From contig BDIU01000120.1 of NCBI GenBank assembly GCA_002118135.1, forward strand, positions 1 to 64,000: 64,000 bases of DNA, written 5' to 3'. The notes beneath the pieces are model-generated. The model saw nothing but the letters and a program-made list of their open reading frames with translations. It was not told the origin of the DNA and made no database searches. A program made the translations under genes and the position numbers. The stretch comes from Trebouxia sp. TZW2008. Its lineage: Eukaryota; Chlorophyta; Trebouxiophyceae; Trebouxiales; Trebouxiaceae. Of this stretch, positions 45,001 to 58,059 are shown piece by piece (position 1 is the stretch's first letter; each line of letters opens with the position of its first letter).

Positions 45001-48000
45001 TTACACCTAGTCAGGTCAAATTATCAGCGTCATGACTGTTGCAATTGCCAATTTTGCAGGTCAGGCATTGTCGGACACAGCTCCATTCACCTCAGAACCT
45101 GATAGCTTTGAATGGTGCGGAGGCCTGTACACTTACAGTGATCTCGCAGAAGCCCTCTCTCTCATGTGCGTTTCAGATCCACCAGTCAGTGTTGTAAGCC
45201 GCACCCATCAACACAGTCGAGGTCCCTATGACAGCAACTTCAGTCCCAATCTGACATCAGACGCATTTCCAGTTGCAATAAACACCCTGGAGCAGCCACC
45301 AGTGTGTAGTGCATCACATTCCTCTTACAGCCCTATGAGTCCACTCTTGCCACAAGCAAGTGGTGATGCCTACAATAAACGGTCTTGTGAAGGGCAGCTT
45401 AGGACAGATCAGCACCTTCAGAACAGCAGTATCAGTCTGTCTGAGCAATTCTGCGACCCCTGGATGCCTGACAGTTGGGAGCTGCTTACTACAGACGCTC
45501 AAGAGCTGCTCAATGGGCTAGCTGCTGCTGAGTATTTTTTTTGGGTGAGCTCTTCGATACACTGCGCAGTATGCGTCTGCAGTTTGTGCAGTATGTATCT
45601 GCAGTGTGTGCAGTGTGTATCTGCAGTGTGTGTGCATTGTGTGTCTGCCATGTATCAGTCGCAGCTGACCCTACACAGCTGTCATTATGTTGCAGAGCAG
45701 TTCAAAGACACAGAACAATCATGGTCAGTTTAAGGTTTTGATCAAAGCGTCAAGCATACCAAATGCTCATGCCAGCTTCGCTTCAGCTGCCTCATTGTAA
45801 AGAGCTTCCCTAGGACTTCACATTGAACATCAGCATACAACCAGCATGTTGAAAAGACAGCAAAATGTTGAAAGAATCTGTTTGAAAGGCTCTTCTGACC
45901 AAAAACATTCTGGGAAATTTGATAGAAACAGCCTGGTTGTGGCTTCTGCAGGATAGACTGGAAAGGTCTGGTGGGGTGTTGAGGGCAAAAGTGACTGATA
46001 TCTGCAGGGGCAGGGCAGAGGGCTGTTTGGCTCCCTCAGATGTGTGCAGGGGCTTCACTTTCTATGCTGCTACCACCTGTCTTCACAGGTAAGCCCTCCT
46101 TGTCTTCAGTACAGTAGTCTCCTTTCAAGAACAGCCGATATATGAATACTCCCTAGGTATTTATACTGCAACTGAAAACCAATCACTGCTGTTTGACTGC
46201 AGTCTTCCCCTGGAGTAAGTTCAGGTGAGTATGCCTAATTTAGTAAGGACAATTTTCCCAGTAACCAAGAATGTGTTGAAAAGGGAACTGGGTGTAAAAA
46301 TCATGCCTTGGAAGTGCCTTGGCCATGCTTTCATTTGCATGCAAGCCACAATCTGATATAATCCTGAGTTTGCTCTGCTTCACAAGCTGAGTGAATGTAT
46401 CCATGTGCTGAGGGACTGTTGTCCTTCTGCTATACAGTTGTTGAGACAGTCTTTTCGTATTCTCAGCTTCCCTTTGCTGCACCTGCATTCACAAAAGCTT
46501 CTCTTTGTAAGGACATTTGATGTCAGCACAATCTCAATGCAAGGAACTGGATACCAATCACTGCATTCTGAATGCAGTTGTACTTCTGAGTCAGCACATT
46601 CTTTGTATGATGACAACTTTTCTGGGAGCTGAAGTAATTATCACAGCGAGAAGTCACTGTACCTTACAAGATGCATGCTACCCCATATTGGCACACCCTG
46701 CATGCTGAGACAGTCATCCTGTATGTCCAAATTTTCTTAAATGCAGCTGTCAAGACAATGTGTCAGTGTTCTCAGCTTTTGTGTACCTCACTTAAATCCC
46801 TTGCAGGATGCATGAGACCCCATACTGGCCTAGCCTACATGCTGAGACAGGTAACCTGTGTGTCGTTTTTGCTATGCTACTGTTCAGACAATGTACCAGC
46901 GTTCCAGCGCCCAGCCAGCACTAACAGCAGTAATGTGGCACGAACTTGCATTCCTCTTCCACAGGGTAGCAGGGGCACAGCAAATTCTTGACCTGAGCCT
47001 CAAGCAAGAGATCCACACTGTTCACCCACCCAGCTTCTCTGTACCTTACTTGTAGTTACCTTGCAGGCTACAGGAGACCCCATATTTCTTTAGGCCCAGC
47101 CTATATGCTGCAACAGGCAATTTGTTTGAGAGTGGCAAGCAGTACAGGAGAGCTGCTCACTTCTACAAGCTGGATATGATGGCCGATGCAGACATTGCCT
47201 GTCCTATGCTGTGCTCCAACCTGGCTCCCTTGGCTGCTGCTTATGACTGGGACTCCGTTGCTACAGGTGCGCCGTCATTGTCGTGGTGACCTGTATCTTT
47301 CTGCAGTACTGCTGCAAACACTCTTGATGTCTTGGACCTTGCTCATGTGAAGTTGGGTCCAAAAGATATTGACTGTCCTGGGCTGTGCTCTGGCGTGGCT
47401 TGCTTAGCTGCTGCTTATGACTGGGACTCAATTGCTTCAGGTGCATCAGCTGCTGTTGTGGTGACCCATGTCTTGAGCAATGCTGCTGCAAACATTCTGT
47501 CGTCTTGATTGTTTGGACCTTGCTCATGTGTAAGCAGGTCCGAAAGATATTGTCTGTCCTGGGCTGTGCTCTGGCTTGCTTGGCTGCTGCTTATGACTGG
47601 TGCTTCATTGCTTCAGGTGCATCATTCAACCTGCATTACAAACCATTGAGTTGTGAGGGTTGCCATACAAAGCGCAACAACACCCTCAACATCCTAATAT
47701 CTGAAATCTAGTCAGTCGCCCTTTATCAATTTACAAGACACACGAAACCCCTTATGCTTGAGACCCAATGGACTATAACGTCACGTCACCTGCTGTTGTG
47801 GTAGCCTGTGTCTTTTTGCAAAACTGCTTTATGCCTTGGTGTTTTGGGCTTGATGTGCAAAGAGCTTCACAAGATTCAAAGGCACTTGAGCATTGTTGCA
47901 TGGAACTGCTGCATTGAATTGAACCCATACTAGCAATGTTTTGATTGGTTTGTGTTAAGTTTGAGAGCGCCAATTGATGGGGGGCATGATCTCCAAATCA

Positions 48001-49215
48001 TTACATGGCTTTTTCTGGCTTTCTTTGCGCCTGAAGATTTTACAGTTGATCTTGCACCAGCATTTTGTTGATGCTTGCATTGACAACCTGTAGTTACTGC
48101 AGGTGCTTTGCAAAGTTACAGAGACGCCTTTGCATGGCAGAGGTGCTTGGTCCGCTGCCTGCATCGGAAGGCAGACCAGCCAGCAGTTTTGTCCAAGCAG
48201 GCCAACATTCTGGGTGATATGCTCAGCTCTGCTAAAACCAGCGCCAAGTGTGCACCCCACTTGCACCGCAACTCCCGCTTGGTGTTGGCTGTGGGGGCGT
48301 ATCTGTTTGGCATGAGGCACACGCAAGATGGGGAGCCTGTTGTTGTCTGGCTGCAAGACTGCATGGAGGTGACAACAGCAGCTATTACAGTGACTTCTCA
48401 TTGTAACGACTGCTTCGGGCACCAAGGAAAATGTCCATACTCAGAGCAACCACTGCAGCCAGAACGTGGTGATTGGTTCCCACTTACATTGTCTCTACAA
48501 CAAATATATTCTTACATAGAGTGTTGTTAAAAAGAGAAGATACTGTATATGCTCTGCATGCCTGCATCGGTGCCGCAAGACAATGCTCAAACACGGTGTA
48601 ACCGTTGTAGCCCACGGTTTGTATCATACGACTCTTCTGCATCCAATCACACATTGTGAGTGACACACCATGGGCTACACTCGAGGCCTTGACAGACAAT
48701 TCAGCATTTGCTAGCCTAAGAAATGATGTATCAGCAGAGTTGCCCTGCTTTGAACATGTATGTGCATGACTTTGCTTTGAGGGACGTTTATGCGCACAAG
48801 CATTGGTCCCTTAATGATGCCAGAAACGCTGTGGCATGCTTTGCTGCTGTTTGCAAAACGCACTGAAGGTGCAATTATGTGAATGAGGATGACTGTGTTT
48901 CATGTGCAGATGTTGGCGGTGGCAGAGCAGGCATTCAGGGCTTTCCTGGAAGATGTTCAAGAAGCTTTCATGGTCATGACACAGCATGCAGCGAGAAGAA
49001 GAGCTGTGCATCAGCAAACCATCCAGAATGGTGGTGGCAGCAATCACTCTGTAGCAACATGGACAGTCCGGTCACCGCCCATAGTGTTTACTATAGTGCA
49101 TGTGGAGTTTATGACTAAGCTTGGGGACGTGTTGGCAGGACTGCCCCGGGGCTCTGCAGGACAGCCCTTGTATGCTATAGCAGCATCCATCAAAGGCAGC
49201 TTGGCTGTACCATAG
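42057..49215 (+). CDS. F-box protein, long multi-exon, otherwise novel
   Basis: The N-terminus has an F-box (LAMPDGVLAEIARHLTPVS ... LLSHDRLWQEAL), split by a GC-AG intron after 42220, so a role as an SCF ubiquitin-ligase substrate receptor is likely. Well-supported exons are 42057-42220, one from 42636, one ending 43800, then 44532-44730, 45060-45544, 47067-47266, 48103-48368 and 48910-49215 (TAG). Likely small ones are 45696-45723 and 46008-46088. The chain is not fully resolved: phases around 42680-43600 and 45544-46088 do not all agree, and a T8 run ends exon 45544, where a one-base length error would matter. Downstream parts (LFESGKQYRRAAHFYKL; LVLAVGAYLFGMRHTQDGEP; AEQAFRAFLEDVQEAFMVM) are helix-like but match no family I know. 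Confidence 0.65.
43200..43735 (+). repeat. Three copies of an F-box gene exon edge
   Basis: Blocks at about 43206-43330, 43396-43550 and 43590-43735 share GCAGCAAACTTGAGG-type acceptors and a conserved ~110-nt body (CACCTGTGCCACACAGAGCA, TCCTGTCAGTGGCG). Only the last continues in frame to the donor at 43800. Confidence 0.92.
44202..44378. mobile_element. MITE copy B, Tc1/mariner-like
   Basis: 177 bp with inverted ends TACAGTAGCTTCTCTTTGTA and CTACAAAGCGAAATTACTGTA. The outer TA pairs fit a TA target duplication around CAGTA termini. The interior matches copies A, C and E. Confidence 0.8.
46110..46296. mobile_element. MITE copy D, diverged
   Basis: Left end TACAGTAGTCTCCTTTCAAG; right end GTTGAAAAGGGAACTGGGTG then TA, an imperfect inverse. 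The interior keeps ACCAATCACTGC and TAGTAAGGACAATTTTCCCA. Confidence 0.6.
46490..46661. mobile_element. MITE copy C, Tc1/mariner-like
   Basis: Begins AAAAGCTTCTCTTTGTAAGG (outermost bases altered) and ends CACAGCGAGAAGTCACTGTA. The interior has ACCAATCACTGCATTCTGAA, as in copy A. Confidence 0.75.
46665..47625 (+). repeat. Copies flanking F-box gene exon 47067-47266
   Basis: Upstream, about 46668-46720 and 46804-46856 repeat the exon start (GAGACCCCATACTGGCCTAG and relatives). Downstream, about 47340-47445 and 47515-47620 repeat the exon end (GCTGCTTATGACTGGGACTC and relatives) with its donor. Confidence 0.9.
48386..48547. mobile_element. MITE copy E, Tc1/mariner-like
   Basis: 162 bp with inverted ends TACAGTGACTTCTCATTGTA and AAAGAGAAGATACTGTA, inserted just after the donor of exon 48103-48368. 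Confidence 0.8.
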
Positions 49216-50292
49216 CTGGTGTACCATGTGCATGTTTTGTATTATACACAGTATACATGAGGCTGTTTTTGATACCGTCATGATAGATTTTGCATTGGTA
49301 TAGCGCTGCTGAAAGTCTTGTATGTTTGTGCCAGCAATCTGCCATGTAGACCTGCAAAGATTTGTTGTATAATTTGCAGATATCAGATTTCCTTATCTTT
49401 GGCCTGAGCCTAATGTCAGGCCTGTGTTTGCCAGTGGATGCAAGTGTAGAAATGCCAGATATATTTTCACTTAGTGTACCTTTTGCGTAACAATGTATGC
49501 ATTATAGTATGAACCTGCTTTGTAGGCTTGATTGCCGTGTTTCACAGCTATTTGCAATTAGCAGGACAGCTTTGAAAACCAAAATATGGGATTTAGTGGC
49601 GACAACAGAGTCGTTACTGTAGCAGAGCTCAAAGATGCAGCAGGCGGCCTGTACCATGTTGTGCCGTGAAGCTTAAGATAGCACAGCTGAGCTTCGGCAA
49701 GCAAATAAGAAGACTTGTGTCAATACACTTGAGTTTTGCTGCAGAAGCTTCAGCCGTCTCTGTTGCGGAAAGTAGCAATTATATTTTCAGGTTGCCTGAC
49801 ATTTGGGCAGCTTTGGTATCACTACAACGAACTGCGGCATGCTACAGACATATAACCCCTGACTGCTCCTGATGATATCAATATCTGATTCAGCTCAAAC
49901 TGCTGCAGCTGACATTCGTCGTAAATCGACTCCGGCCTGTCAAATTGAGACACGCACCGCAGCACAGCACTGCTATCAATCAAACCAACCGACCCCAAAA
50001 CCAACCCCAGACCAACCTAAATGTCTGTCTCAGCCGACATATACATGAGCTATGAGCAAACAACATGCACATCATACATGGACAGCACATCAACACCAAT
50101 ACAGCAAAAAATCAGGTACCTGATTACTTGCAATCTCTCAAGCACATGTGCTGCGTATGAAACGTAGCAGATGAGGGCTTTGTAAGAAGACACTGTTTGA
50201 GGCTTGCTTGTGGGGGCAAAGTGAAAACGAGTTTGAACAAGGCAAAACTAAACGGTTACATTGATTTGAGCAGAACAACAGACGACTTTGCA
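49216..50292. other. Tail-to-tail intergenic stretch
   Basis: Between the F-box gene and TSR1 stop codons. No gene recognised. TTACA at 50256-50260 (TGTAA on the minus strand) is a likely TSR1 poly(A) signal, 33 nt after its stop. Confidence 0.5.
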
Positions 50293-53200
50293 TCAGTCAG
50301 CCTTTTGGCAGAAGTTCAAGTCACTAGGCCACACAGGATAAGAGCGCTTGAAGAGACTTGCACACACTGCGTCTCGCTGTTGCACTACCCCGTCAAACAT
50401 ACACTTCATTGCTCCATGGGTTCCTATGGGTTCCTGCAGGGCAAATGTCAACGGTCATCAGGACAACCAGCTTGCAAGCATAAGTAAATCTGATCACATC
50501 AACACTACAAGCCATACAAAAAGAAGCCTCAGCCATCAAGCAGCATTACAGGGGCCTCTGTAAGCAAAATCAGCCCAGAAAGGCTACTTCAACACTCAAA
50601 TTATGTGCCATAAGCTGCTTTGACATGGGGTTACAATTCATCCACTTTAGCTCTCATAAGTCATACCTTGATGCGGCCTCTTCTGCCATATTTTGTCCAC
50701 AGCTCCAAGGGCTTGAACCAGCGCACATCGTCTGGGTTGTGAAACATCCACCGCACCACTGCTTTCTTCTTGTGGACCTTGACTGGGTAGCCAGACAGCA
50801 CAATCTTCTTCAGCACAACCCTGTCTGGATCACAGCTGCGCAGAGTACCTGCACAGCCAAACATGCATTGCATGGGCAAGTGGGTAGCCGCGGTCATGAA
50901 CACCAGTTGCACTTGTCAGCTGAAAGCAAACACCAAACAACATTCTGTATCAAGTGCAGCAGTTGTAACGTAGCGTGCCATAAATTACACGTGGCGCCAA
51001 CATCTCCAACACCAAGGCATGGTGTTAGAATGGCGCCAGCTAAATTCACCCTTGGACCTCATCATGGGAAAGTGATGGCAAGGTTGTGACAGAGTCCATT
51101 GTGAAAGGCTAAAAAGCGTTACTAAGAACTGTACCTGATAGGGCCAACTGGGGGGATTCATTGGGGTGCAGCTTGAAGGCCAGCAGGGGCAGGGGTGGGT
51201 ACTGGATGGGTGCATAGATGGAGGCAACACACTGACGCTTGTCGTGCAGGAAGCGCTCTAGCTTATGCTTGTCTATGTGCGGATCATCAGTTGAGAAGAC
51301 TGGGCAAGCAGTGAATGTCCTGCAAGAACAGACGCCTTTGCTACAAAAGTTGTTGGACTCTGTGCATGGACCACAAAGAAGGCACAGCGGCAAGGCCATG
51401 CTGAATGGTCAGACATCAGCGACAGTGCATGTCGAGTCTGTACTGCAAATATTGCTGACAGCATGTTGCAGCCTGACAGAAAGACTGTGGCCAATGAAGC
51501 TGCTGACACTGGGACGCCTTACGTGCTGATAATAAAGCTCACCTGAGACCCGTGACAAACAGCAGCTCTGCCTTGTTGGGCAGTGCCTCAGTGAAGGCAG
51601 CATCCTTCTTGACGGTGAAATTGAGCACAGACAGCTTGGTTTCGTGTTGCAGGAGGCCATGCGCCACAACAGGCACTGCAACGCCCTGCAGCCATGCGTG
51701 CACACTCTTGCGTGAACCAAGTGAACAAGAGCTGCAACAATGCCTATGCCGTCCCTATTGTACATGGGTGGCAGGCACTGTGTGAAAGTCAACAGTGCAA
51801 GTTTGATCACAGGCTGGCATGGACAGACTGATCAGGCTGCAGATTGCACACCAGCAAAATACTGATGCAATGTTATTTGTCAACAATTCACCCAATGATA
51901 GGCCAAGCGTGCACGACCACAACACCAGAAGCGCGAGCTCACTCTGGTGACTTGCATCTTCTCCGACTGCCTGACTGGTGTGGCTACAGGCATCACAGAT
52001 TTTGAAACCACAACATCCAGGGAGTGCGGAGAAAATGCAAGTCACCAGAAGGAGCAGGCGTTTCTGGTATTGAGGACAGGCAAAGCCATGCAGTGTGAGG
52101 AACTGAAGTGAACCCAGAGTAAAGCAACCTCTAAGCTGACAGGCGGGGAGGTCTTGGAGGTTTTGACTTCAAAAGCAGAGACTTACCTGCGATGAGGCTT
52201 GGACTCTTTGCAACAGGTTGGCAGCCACAGATGCAGGTACATCCGCCAGGTGGACAGCTACATAGGTGCCGGGTGAGACCCCAGCGGGGTCCTGCACACC
52301 TCCCACCCCCTCAGCACTAGCTTTGGCCCTGTCACACCGTCAACCCTCAGCATTGAGTCAGAGAACATGACACAGATGTTGCATATGCTCAAGACATTAG
52401 CAGCAATGGCTGTACATTCTAGATCAGGAGAGCTGTGCCAGATGGGCAACTACTGCCAGCAGATGTGACAGAGGTGGTCAGCCTGCTCTTTGTTAGTGCA
52501 GAACCTGCAATAGACAGCGTGCTGCCTTGCTAACTACAATGCATTGGGCAAATCCATCAGCAGCAGTGTCAACATGCCAATCCAAGAAATGAGCTAAGCC
52601 CTGCGCCCGGTCACTACGATGTGTGTATTGCCACTTCTGTAGCAGATGCACATGCTTTGCAAATACTGATGATGACAACACCTATGACTTTGACCTATGA
52701 CAGCGCGCAGTCAACATGGTGCACACTCATGCGCTGTGTACGTACTATTAATTTGACATCAAAAGCATCTTTGAGTGGGGATGCAGATTGACAATGCAAT
52801 CATTCTCACCTTTTGTGGGTCCGCTTGAAGTTCTCAAAGGCGAAAGTGTTGGCATATTCCGCTGGCAAGCCCTCCCTGGCGTCCCAGGGGCTGCTGCGCC
52901 AGCTCTTCAAGCCCCTGTACCTTGCAAATCTGTCTCGCGCAGGCATGTCTGTAGGTGTGTCAATCTGCAGCCCCCCCCACACACCTTTCAGCCACCATTC
53001 GCTGACACTGTTTGAACATATAAGGGTCATACAGGCAGAGATTGCAAGAGCAGCAGCGGTCAACAAGCAGCAGCGTACCTCACTAGACATTTCAGCAATT
53101 GTGCTGCCTTAATGACAAACGTACAATGCATGGCTGACATGCGTTTCAACAACTTGTGCCTGCGTGTACTTTCAAATACCCCAGCTACGCAGCAAATGAT

Positions 53201-56200
53201 AGAAGTGCAAAGCTGACCTCGTCAGGAAATTCAATGTCATCTTGCTCCGCCCGTCGTCGCCGCTTGAACTCAGCAAACGACTGCTCCCCTGTGGCTTCAG
53301 AATCCTGCAAATTTTGCCAGTTTATCAAATGTCCCTGTGCACCACTTGCCTGCCAAAAGGCTTCCCAAGCAAACCAACAGCTAAACATCTTCACACATAA
53401 TCACGCCTGGTCATGACACTCAAGCTAGCTGAAGCTGTCTCAAAACTAAAGCTATTGAGTTGATCCCAATAACCCTGACAGATGTGTGATTTCAGCATGA
53501 GAGAGGAAGAGAGAGTAGCTCCACCTACATGCTTTAGCCAGCCAACAAGACATGGCATGTGTAACACAGTGGCGATGATAATGTCATACATCTTGCGGCA
53601 GCTGGTGTGTTCATGTAGTACCTGCATGTCATCTGTCTGATCATCTTCTTCATCAAGATCAGCCATTGAGACTGCCCCTTCCAGTCCAAACTCTCCCAAG
53701 CTTGGTTCAGCGCCCTGGCCCTGCCTGTCTGTCTGTGCAGCATCTGAGTCACTGCCATCATCAGCAAGGTCTTGCAAGTCTTCTTCTGTGATCCAGGCAG
53801 CTTGGTAGTCACTCATGCCAGCAGGCAGCTGCCGTTTGCGCTTGCTGCTGCCCTCGCTGCTGGGCCGCGCTTCAGCCTCCATTAGCTCCTAAACAAACAC
53901 ACAGCTTCATGCTGAGGGCAGTGACACAATACGAGCTTTATACAGTCACTTTTTACCAGCTTTGTCTTGCAGCAAGCTAACGGATGTGGCCTGTTTTACT
54001 ATTGGATGCAACACCAGAATAGGCTGCAGAGCATGCAGTCAAGTGCCTCATCAGCTGCTTTGGCAGTGGCAAACACATCCTTGACCTGATCAGCTTGACT
54101 ACAGGGAAAACAGAACCCTGACCTTGACTGCATTGCCACAGTGAGTAAACTGCTCAACAGTAGGATCTGCTCACAATTGAAATGCATTGTATTTGAGGAC
54201 TTGCATGAGCATTCTGGCTGGTCATGTGTACCTCAGTTGTAGGCCACGTCTGTTCCCCAGCAAGGGGGTCAGGGCTGTTGAGACGCACCAGCCCCTGCCT
54301 AGCTGATGGATTAGCCACAGCTAGCACCTTGGCGCCACTGCCAGCCATGTCCATTGAGCTCACCCCACTGGCTGTGGGCTTACGACCACTGCTAGCAGGG
54401 GCCTCTGCCACCTCTATGCGGTCAATACTGAAGTCGCCACAGCCCTGAATGTGCACTGGCTGGTTCACAGACAGCCCAAGGTACCGTACATATCCCCTGC
54501 AGCAGGACGAAAGGGATGTACAAGAGAAGCTCACAAAAAGCTGAACTCGAAACTGGGAGCTTGAGTGGAGACCTGCAGCTTGTCTCCAGTGTCTCACTAT
54601 CACACATCAAAGGCCAATGCATTTTGGCAACAACAACTCTTTGCAGGCAGAGGTCGTGAAGCTGACACTGCCTTGACATAGAAAAAAAACAGCCTAGATG
54701 GTCAAGCAATGATGTGGCAAGACAACGGTCTCTCTGGAAACGCACACCATGAACACAGCATCCTTGACAACAAGCAGCATCATTTCAGCAGCACTTGACA
54801 GCTTGCATCTCACTTGAGGACTACTGTGCCTTGCGTTGCAGGGTCAGAGGTATCAAAGAGAGGCTGGGCTGAGTCCAAGTGCAGGGCGGGGCGCTGCTGA
54901 CGCCACCAGGGAAGGGTGGGGTGCATCTCTCCCAAGTGCCTCAGCACCTGCTGACAGTCTGCTGCTGTGTCTGCTGACATCACCTTGTGGTCACCAGCAA
55001 TCTGCAGCAATAGCAGTGTGCATTTGCGATTGCTGTCGACATCAACTCATAATCCCCAGCAGTCTCAAGAGGCGCTGCTGATGCAACAGGGGTAGGGTAG
55101 GGTGCATCTCACCCAAGTATCTAAGCACCTTCTGACAGTCTGCTGCAGCAACAGGAACAGTCAGCTGCAGTGTCTGCTGTATGTGTTCTGCAGTCTGCAG
55201 CGGCGCCGCCTTGTAGAATTGCCTTTGTTCACGCAACCCTTACCGCAGACACCGCCATGCAGGGGAACCTTGGAGATCTGCTGAAATTGGGTAAAATGGT
55301 GCAGGGAGGGATTCAGCTGCTTGGCGTCCATCAAGAAAGCAAGCATGCTTTCAAGCAAACAGGCTGATAACAGCGTCGTCTGCAAGTGGCCTGTGCTGAA
55401 CAAGGACACACAGCTAGGACAGACTGCACATTGTGATTACATCAAACAAAATGGTAAGGACAAGAGCCATTTTGAGGGCCTGCCTCAGCACATGAACGTT
55501 GACTCGGAGTTGCAGCATCAGTGTACACGCATACATTCTGAGTATGCCTTGCCACCATGTTGAGCTCAAAAGAGTTCCCAAAACACAGAGCCTCCCTTGC
55601 ATAGGAAGGGGAGGGGTACAAGTGTCAGACCTGATTGGCAACAGCTGCTTGAGCTCTCTTCTTGGCTGCTGCCCTGTCCTTGAGGCCTGCACCAGGCTCC
55701 CCCTGCACCAGCAGCTGTAGGCTGGGCAGGCCCATCAGCCGCACCACCGCCAGGCTACTCAGCCCTGCTGCATCCACCTGAGCTGCTGTAGCACTGCCAG
55801 GCATCACCAGCAGCACCACCTGCCATGCTTACACAGTGAGTGCATGATCACGGGAGCAGAATGATTCAAGAAGTGACTTCTGTTGCTGGTCTCTACTGCT
55901 TGCTCAGTGTTGCCAAGCACCACTAGCAGCCTCAATATGGTCAAATGGTGCTGACACTAGGATGCACACAATGTCTGCTGTGACTGTGCTTATCCAGCTA
56001 TGGCAGGAGCGGAAGCGGCTTGGCAAGCAGACAAAGCAGTGTGGTGGGCCAGGGAAGGTCCATAAAGCAATGCTAAAGTAGGAAGTTATGGAGCAACAGC
56101 TTCAGGTAGAGATCTGCATTGAGCGCGCTTTCCACAACTTCCCCTGCTTGTATGCAGGGTCAATTCCGGAAAGCATGCTCTGTGCAAGCTACTCTTGCTG

Positions 56201-57591
56201 CAGCTTTGTAGAGGGTAATAGGGAGTATTGTTCCCACAAAAGCTCTAGAGGCAGGAAGAAATTAGCAAGTGCCGACAATCATAGTAAGCAGACAGAGGGC
56301 TGACCTCTGCTGATCTGGCCAGCCCCACTGCAACCAGGGGATTGTGCAAGTCTGCAGGTGGTGGCACCAATTGCATGACGCTGCGCTGGCCTGGCAACTT
56401 CACCAATGTAGGAACCATGGCAGGAGCAGCTGCAAACAATACGCTGTCAATGTCATCATTCAGTTTGTGCCAAAGGCAGCAAGATCCTGGTGACATCTTA
56501 TTTACACAAGCTTCACAAGTGAGAACAGCAGGGGACATGTCTCTTACACAAGCTTCACAAGTTGAAACAGCATAAAATGCAGATTATGCAATATGTGTAC
56601 TGTGGATGGCCTGAGCTCCTATTGCACAAAGTTGAAGGTCACCATTAGACATTTTACAACTGATTCACAAGCACCAAGGTTTGGCACGTATGCTGATGGT
56701 CAGCTTCCAGTATAAACAACGACATCACAGCCCACGTGGCACAGGTAACAAGACACGCTTCTGCCAGATGATCTTGCCCATGGACTGACCTTCAGATTCA
56801 ACCTCCATGCCAGATGCAGCATCACTCACAACGGTGCCAGCCTTGACTAGCTCACTCCACAGTCGAGGCACATCAACTTCCTGCAAAGAGACGAACTTAG
56901 CTGAGCAAGAGATCATTTGTGTTGACGTCTGCTGCTTTACAAATATGAAACAAGATGCATCGCTGGTGCGCAAGCCATGCGCCGTTTACGAATGCTTGAG
57001 TGCAATGCTTGATCACAATTGGTCTGAGCATTTGAGATGGCGCAGCACCTGTGACAGTGGGAGCAGGCTGACAACTCTGGGTGGTTGTGGGTTGCGCTTT
57101 TCAGCCAATGCTTGTTCACGCTGCTGCTCTCTGCAAACATCACTCGTTAACGCAGACCTGAGCAATACACAAAGGATCCCACAATTTCGTCGGGTGTTTC
57201 AAGACATACCTGTGATGCTGTGTGATTTGTTGTCTCTGCTGCTTCTTGCTTACAGCAAAGCCCTGTTGGGACTTGGCAGAGAGACGGTGGCCATGACCAG
57301 CCTCTGCAGACCAGAAATTGGTTGCCATTTCGTATGCCTAGCTCCTTTTGAAGATGCTGCATGATCCAACAAAGCTTGGTCTGACAGACATACAAAACAG
57401 CTTGCCTTTGTTTGCCTTGTGTTTCTGTCTAGCGCTCAGGCCCGCTTTCTTGCCAGGTTTATGAGGCTGCAGATGAATTGCAAGGTCGGCTTGAGTTGCA
57501 CCGCTTATTTTTGAATTGCGTATCGCAGGTTACAGAGGCCGGATCGTCAACGCACCTTGTTCTTTTGACCGTGGATGGAAGGTCCTGCCAT
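50293..57591 (-). CDS. TSR1: TSR1, 40S ribosome biogenesis GTPase-like protein
   Basis: Late pre-40S assembly factor related to Bms1. The 17 exons, 5' to 3', are 57591-57556, 57466-57406, 57303-57210, 57130-57049, 56880-56736, 56351-56305, 55819-55631, 55001-54814, 54496-54232, 53888-53622, 53304-53218, 52964-52810, 52328-52187, 51685-51543, 51319-51135, 50848-50667 and 50433-50293. They total 2409 nt, 802 aa, all phases consistent. The N-terminus is short and basic ([20 protein letters not shown]). Family marks follow in order: [35 protein letters not shown], an acidic stretch, [54 protein letters not shown] and [15 protein letters not shown]. No P-loop is expected in this family. The intron after 57406 starts with GC. 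Confidence 0.95.
55060..55160 (-). repeat. Copy of part of TSR1 exon 55001-54814
   Basis: The block repeats [17 protein letters not shown] from the exon (forward CTCACCCAAGTATCTAAGCA beside true CTCCCAAGTGCCTCAGCACC) in the upstream intron, followed by a broken frame. Confidence 0.85.
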
Positions 57592-58059
57592 CTGTCTTCG
57601 TTATCAAGACAGCTGACGATCTCACAGCATGGTGCAAACGCAATTTGCCAGCGCTTGTATGCTTTCTTGTCGCAATCGCTACCTGCAGTGATCGGCGTTT
57701 ACCAGTACGACCTGACGAGCAGCCAAGAGGGCGGTTGCTGTCGGACTGCCTCAAGCGGTAGGGCGCAATGCCGTTTCGCCCTTCTCGCTTTGCAGAGATT
57801 TCTGCTTTGCGGTGATGTGCAACGCATTAGACTTTAGCTCAAGCGATGGTATAGCTGTATGCAAAACAATTGTCGAGAAGTGCTGTGCAGCACACTCCCG
57901 ATTGCGCGAGCGGCTGTCTTGCAAAGTGCAAAAGTGCGCTGCCACATCAGCTTGGCTCTGCTTCGGGCTCGCGCCCTGTCCAGCCTCTGGCTCTGAAAGA
58001 CTACCGAGCAGCCAGACAAAACAGCCTGTATTCCAACTGCTGCACAAGCTTCCTCTAGA
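57592..58059. promoter_or_regulatory. CpG-rich bidirectional promoter (TSR1 and NPSN)
   Basis: The 468-bp gap between the divergent start codons (57591 and 58060) is rich in CpG (AGCGGTAGGGCGCAATGCCG, GGCTCGCGCCCTG). Long open frames here are not supported as genes. Confidence 0.45.
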
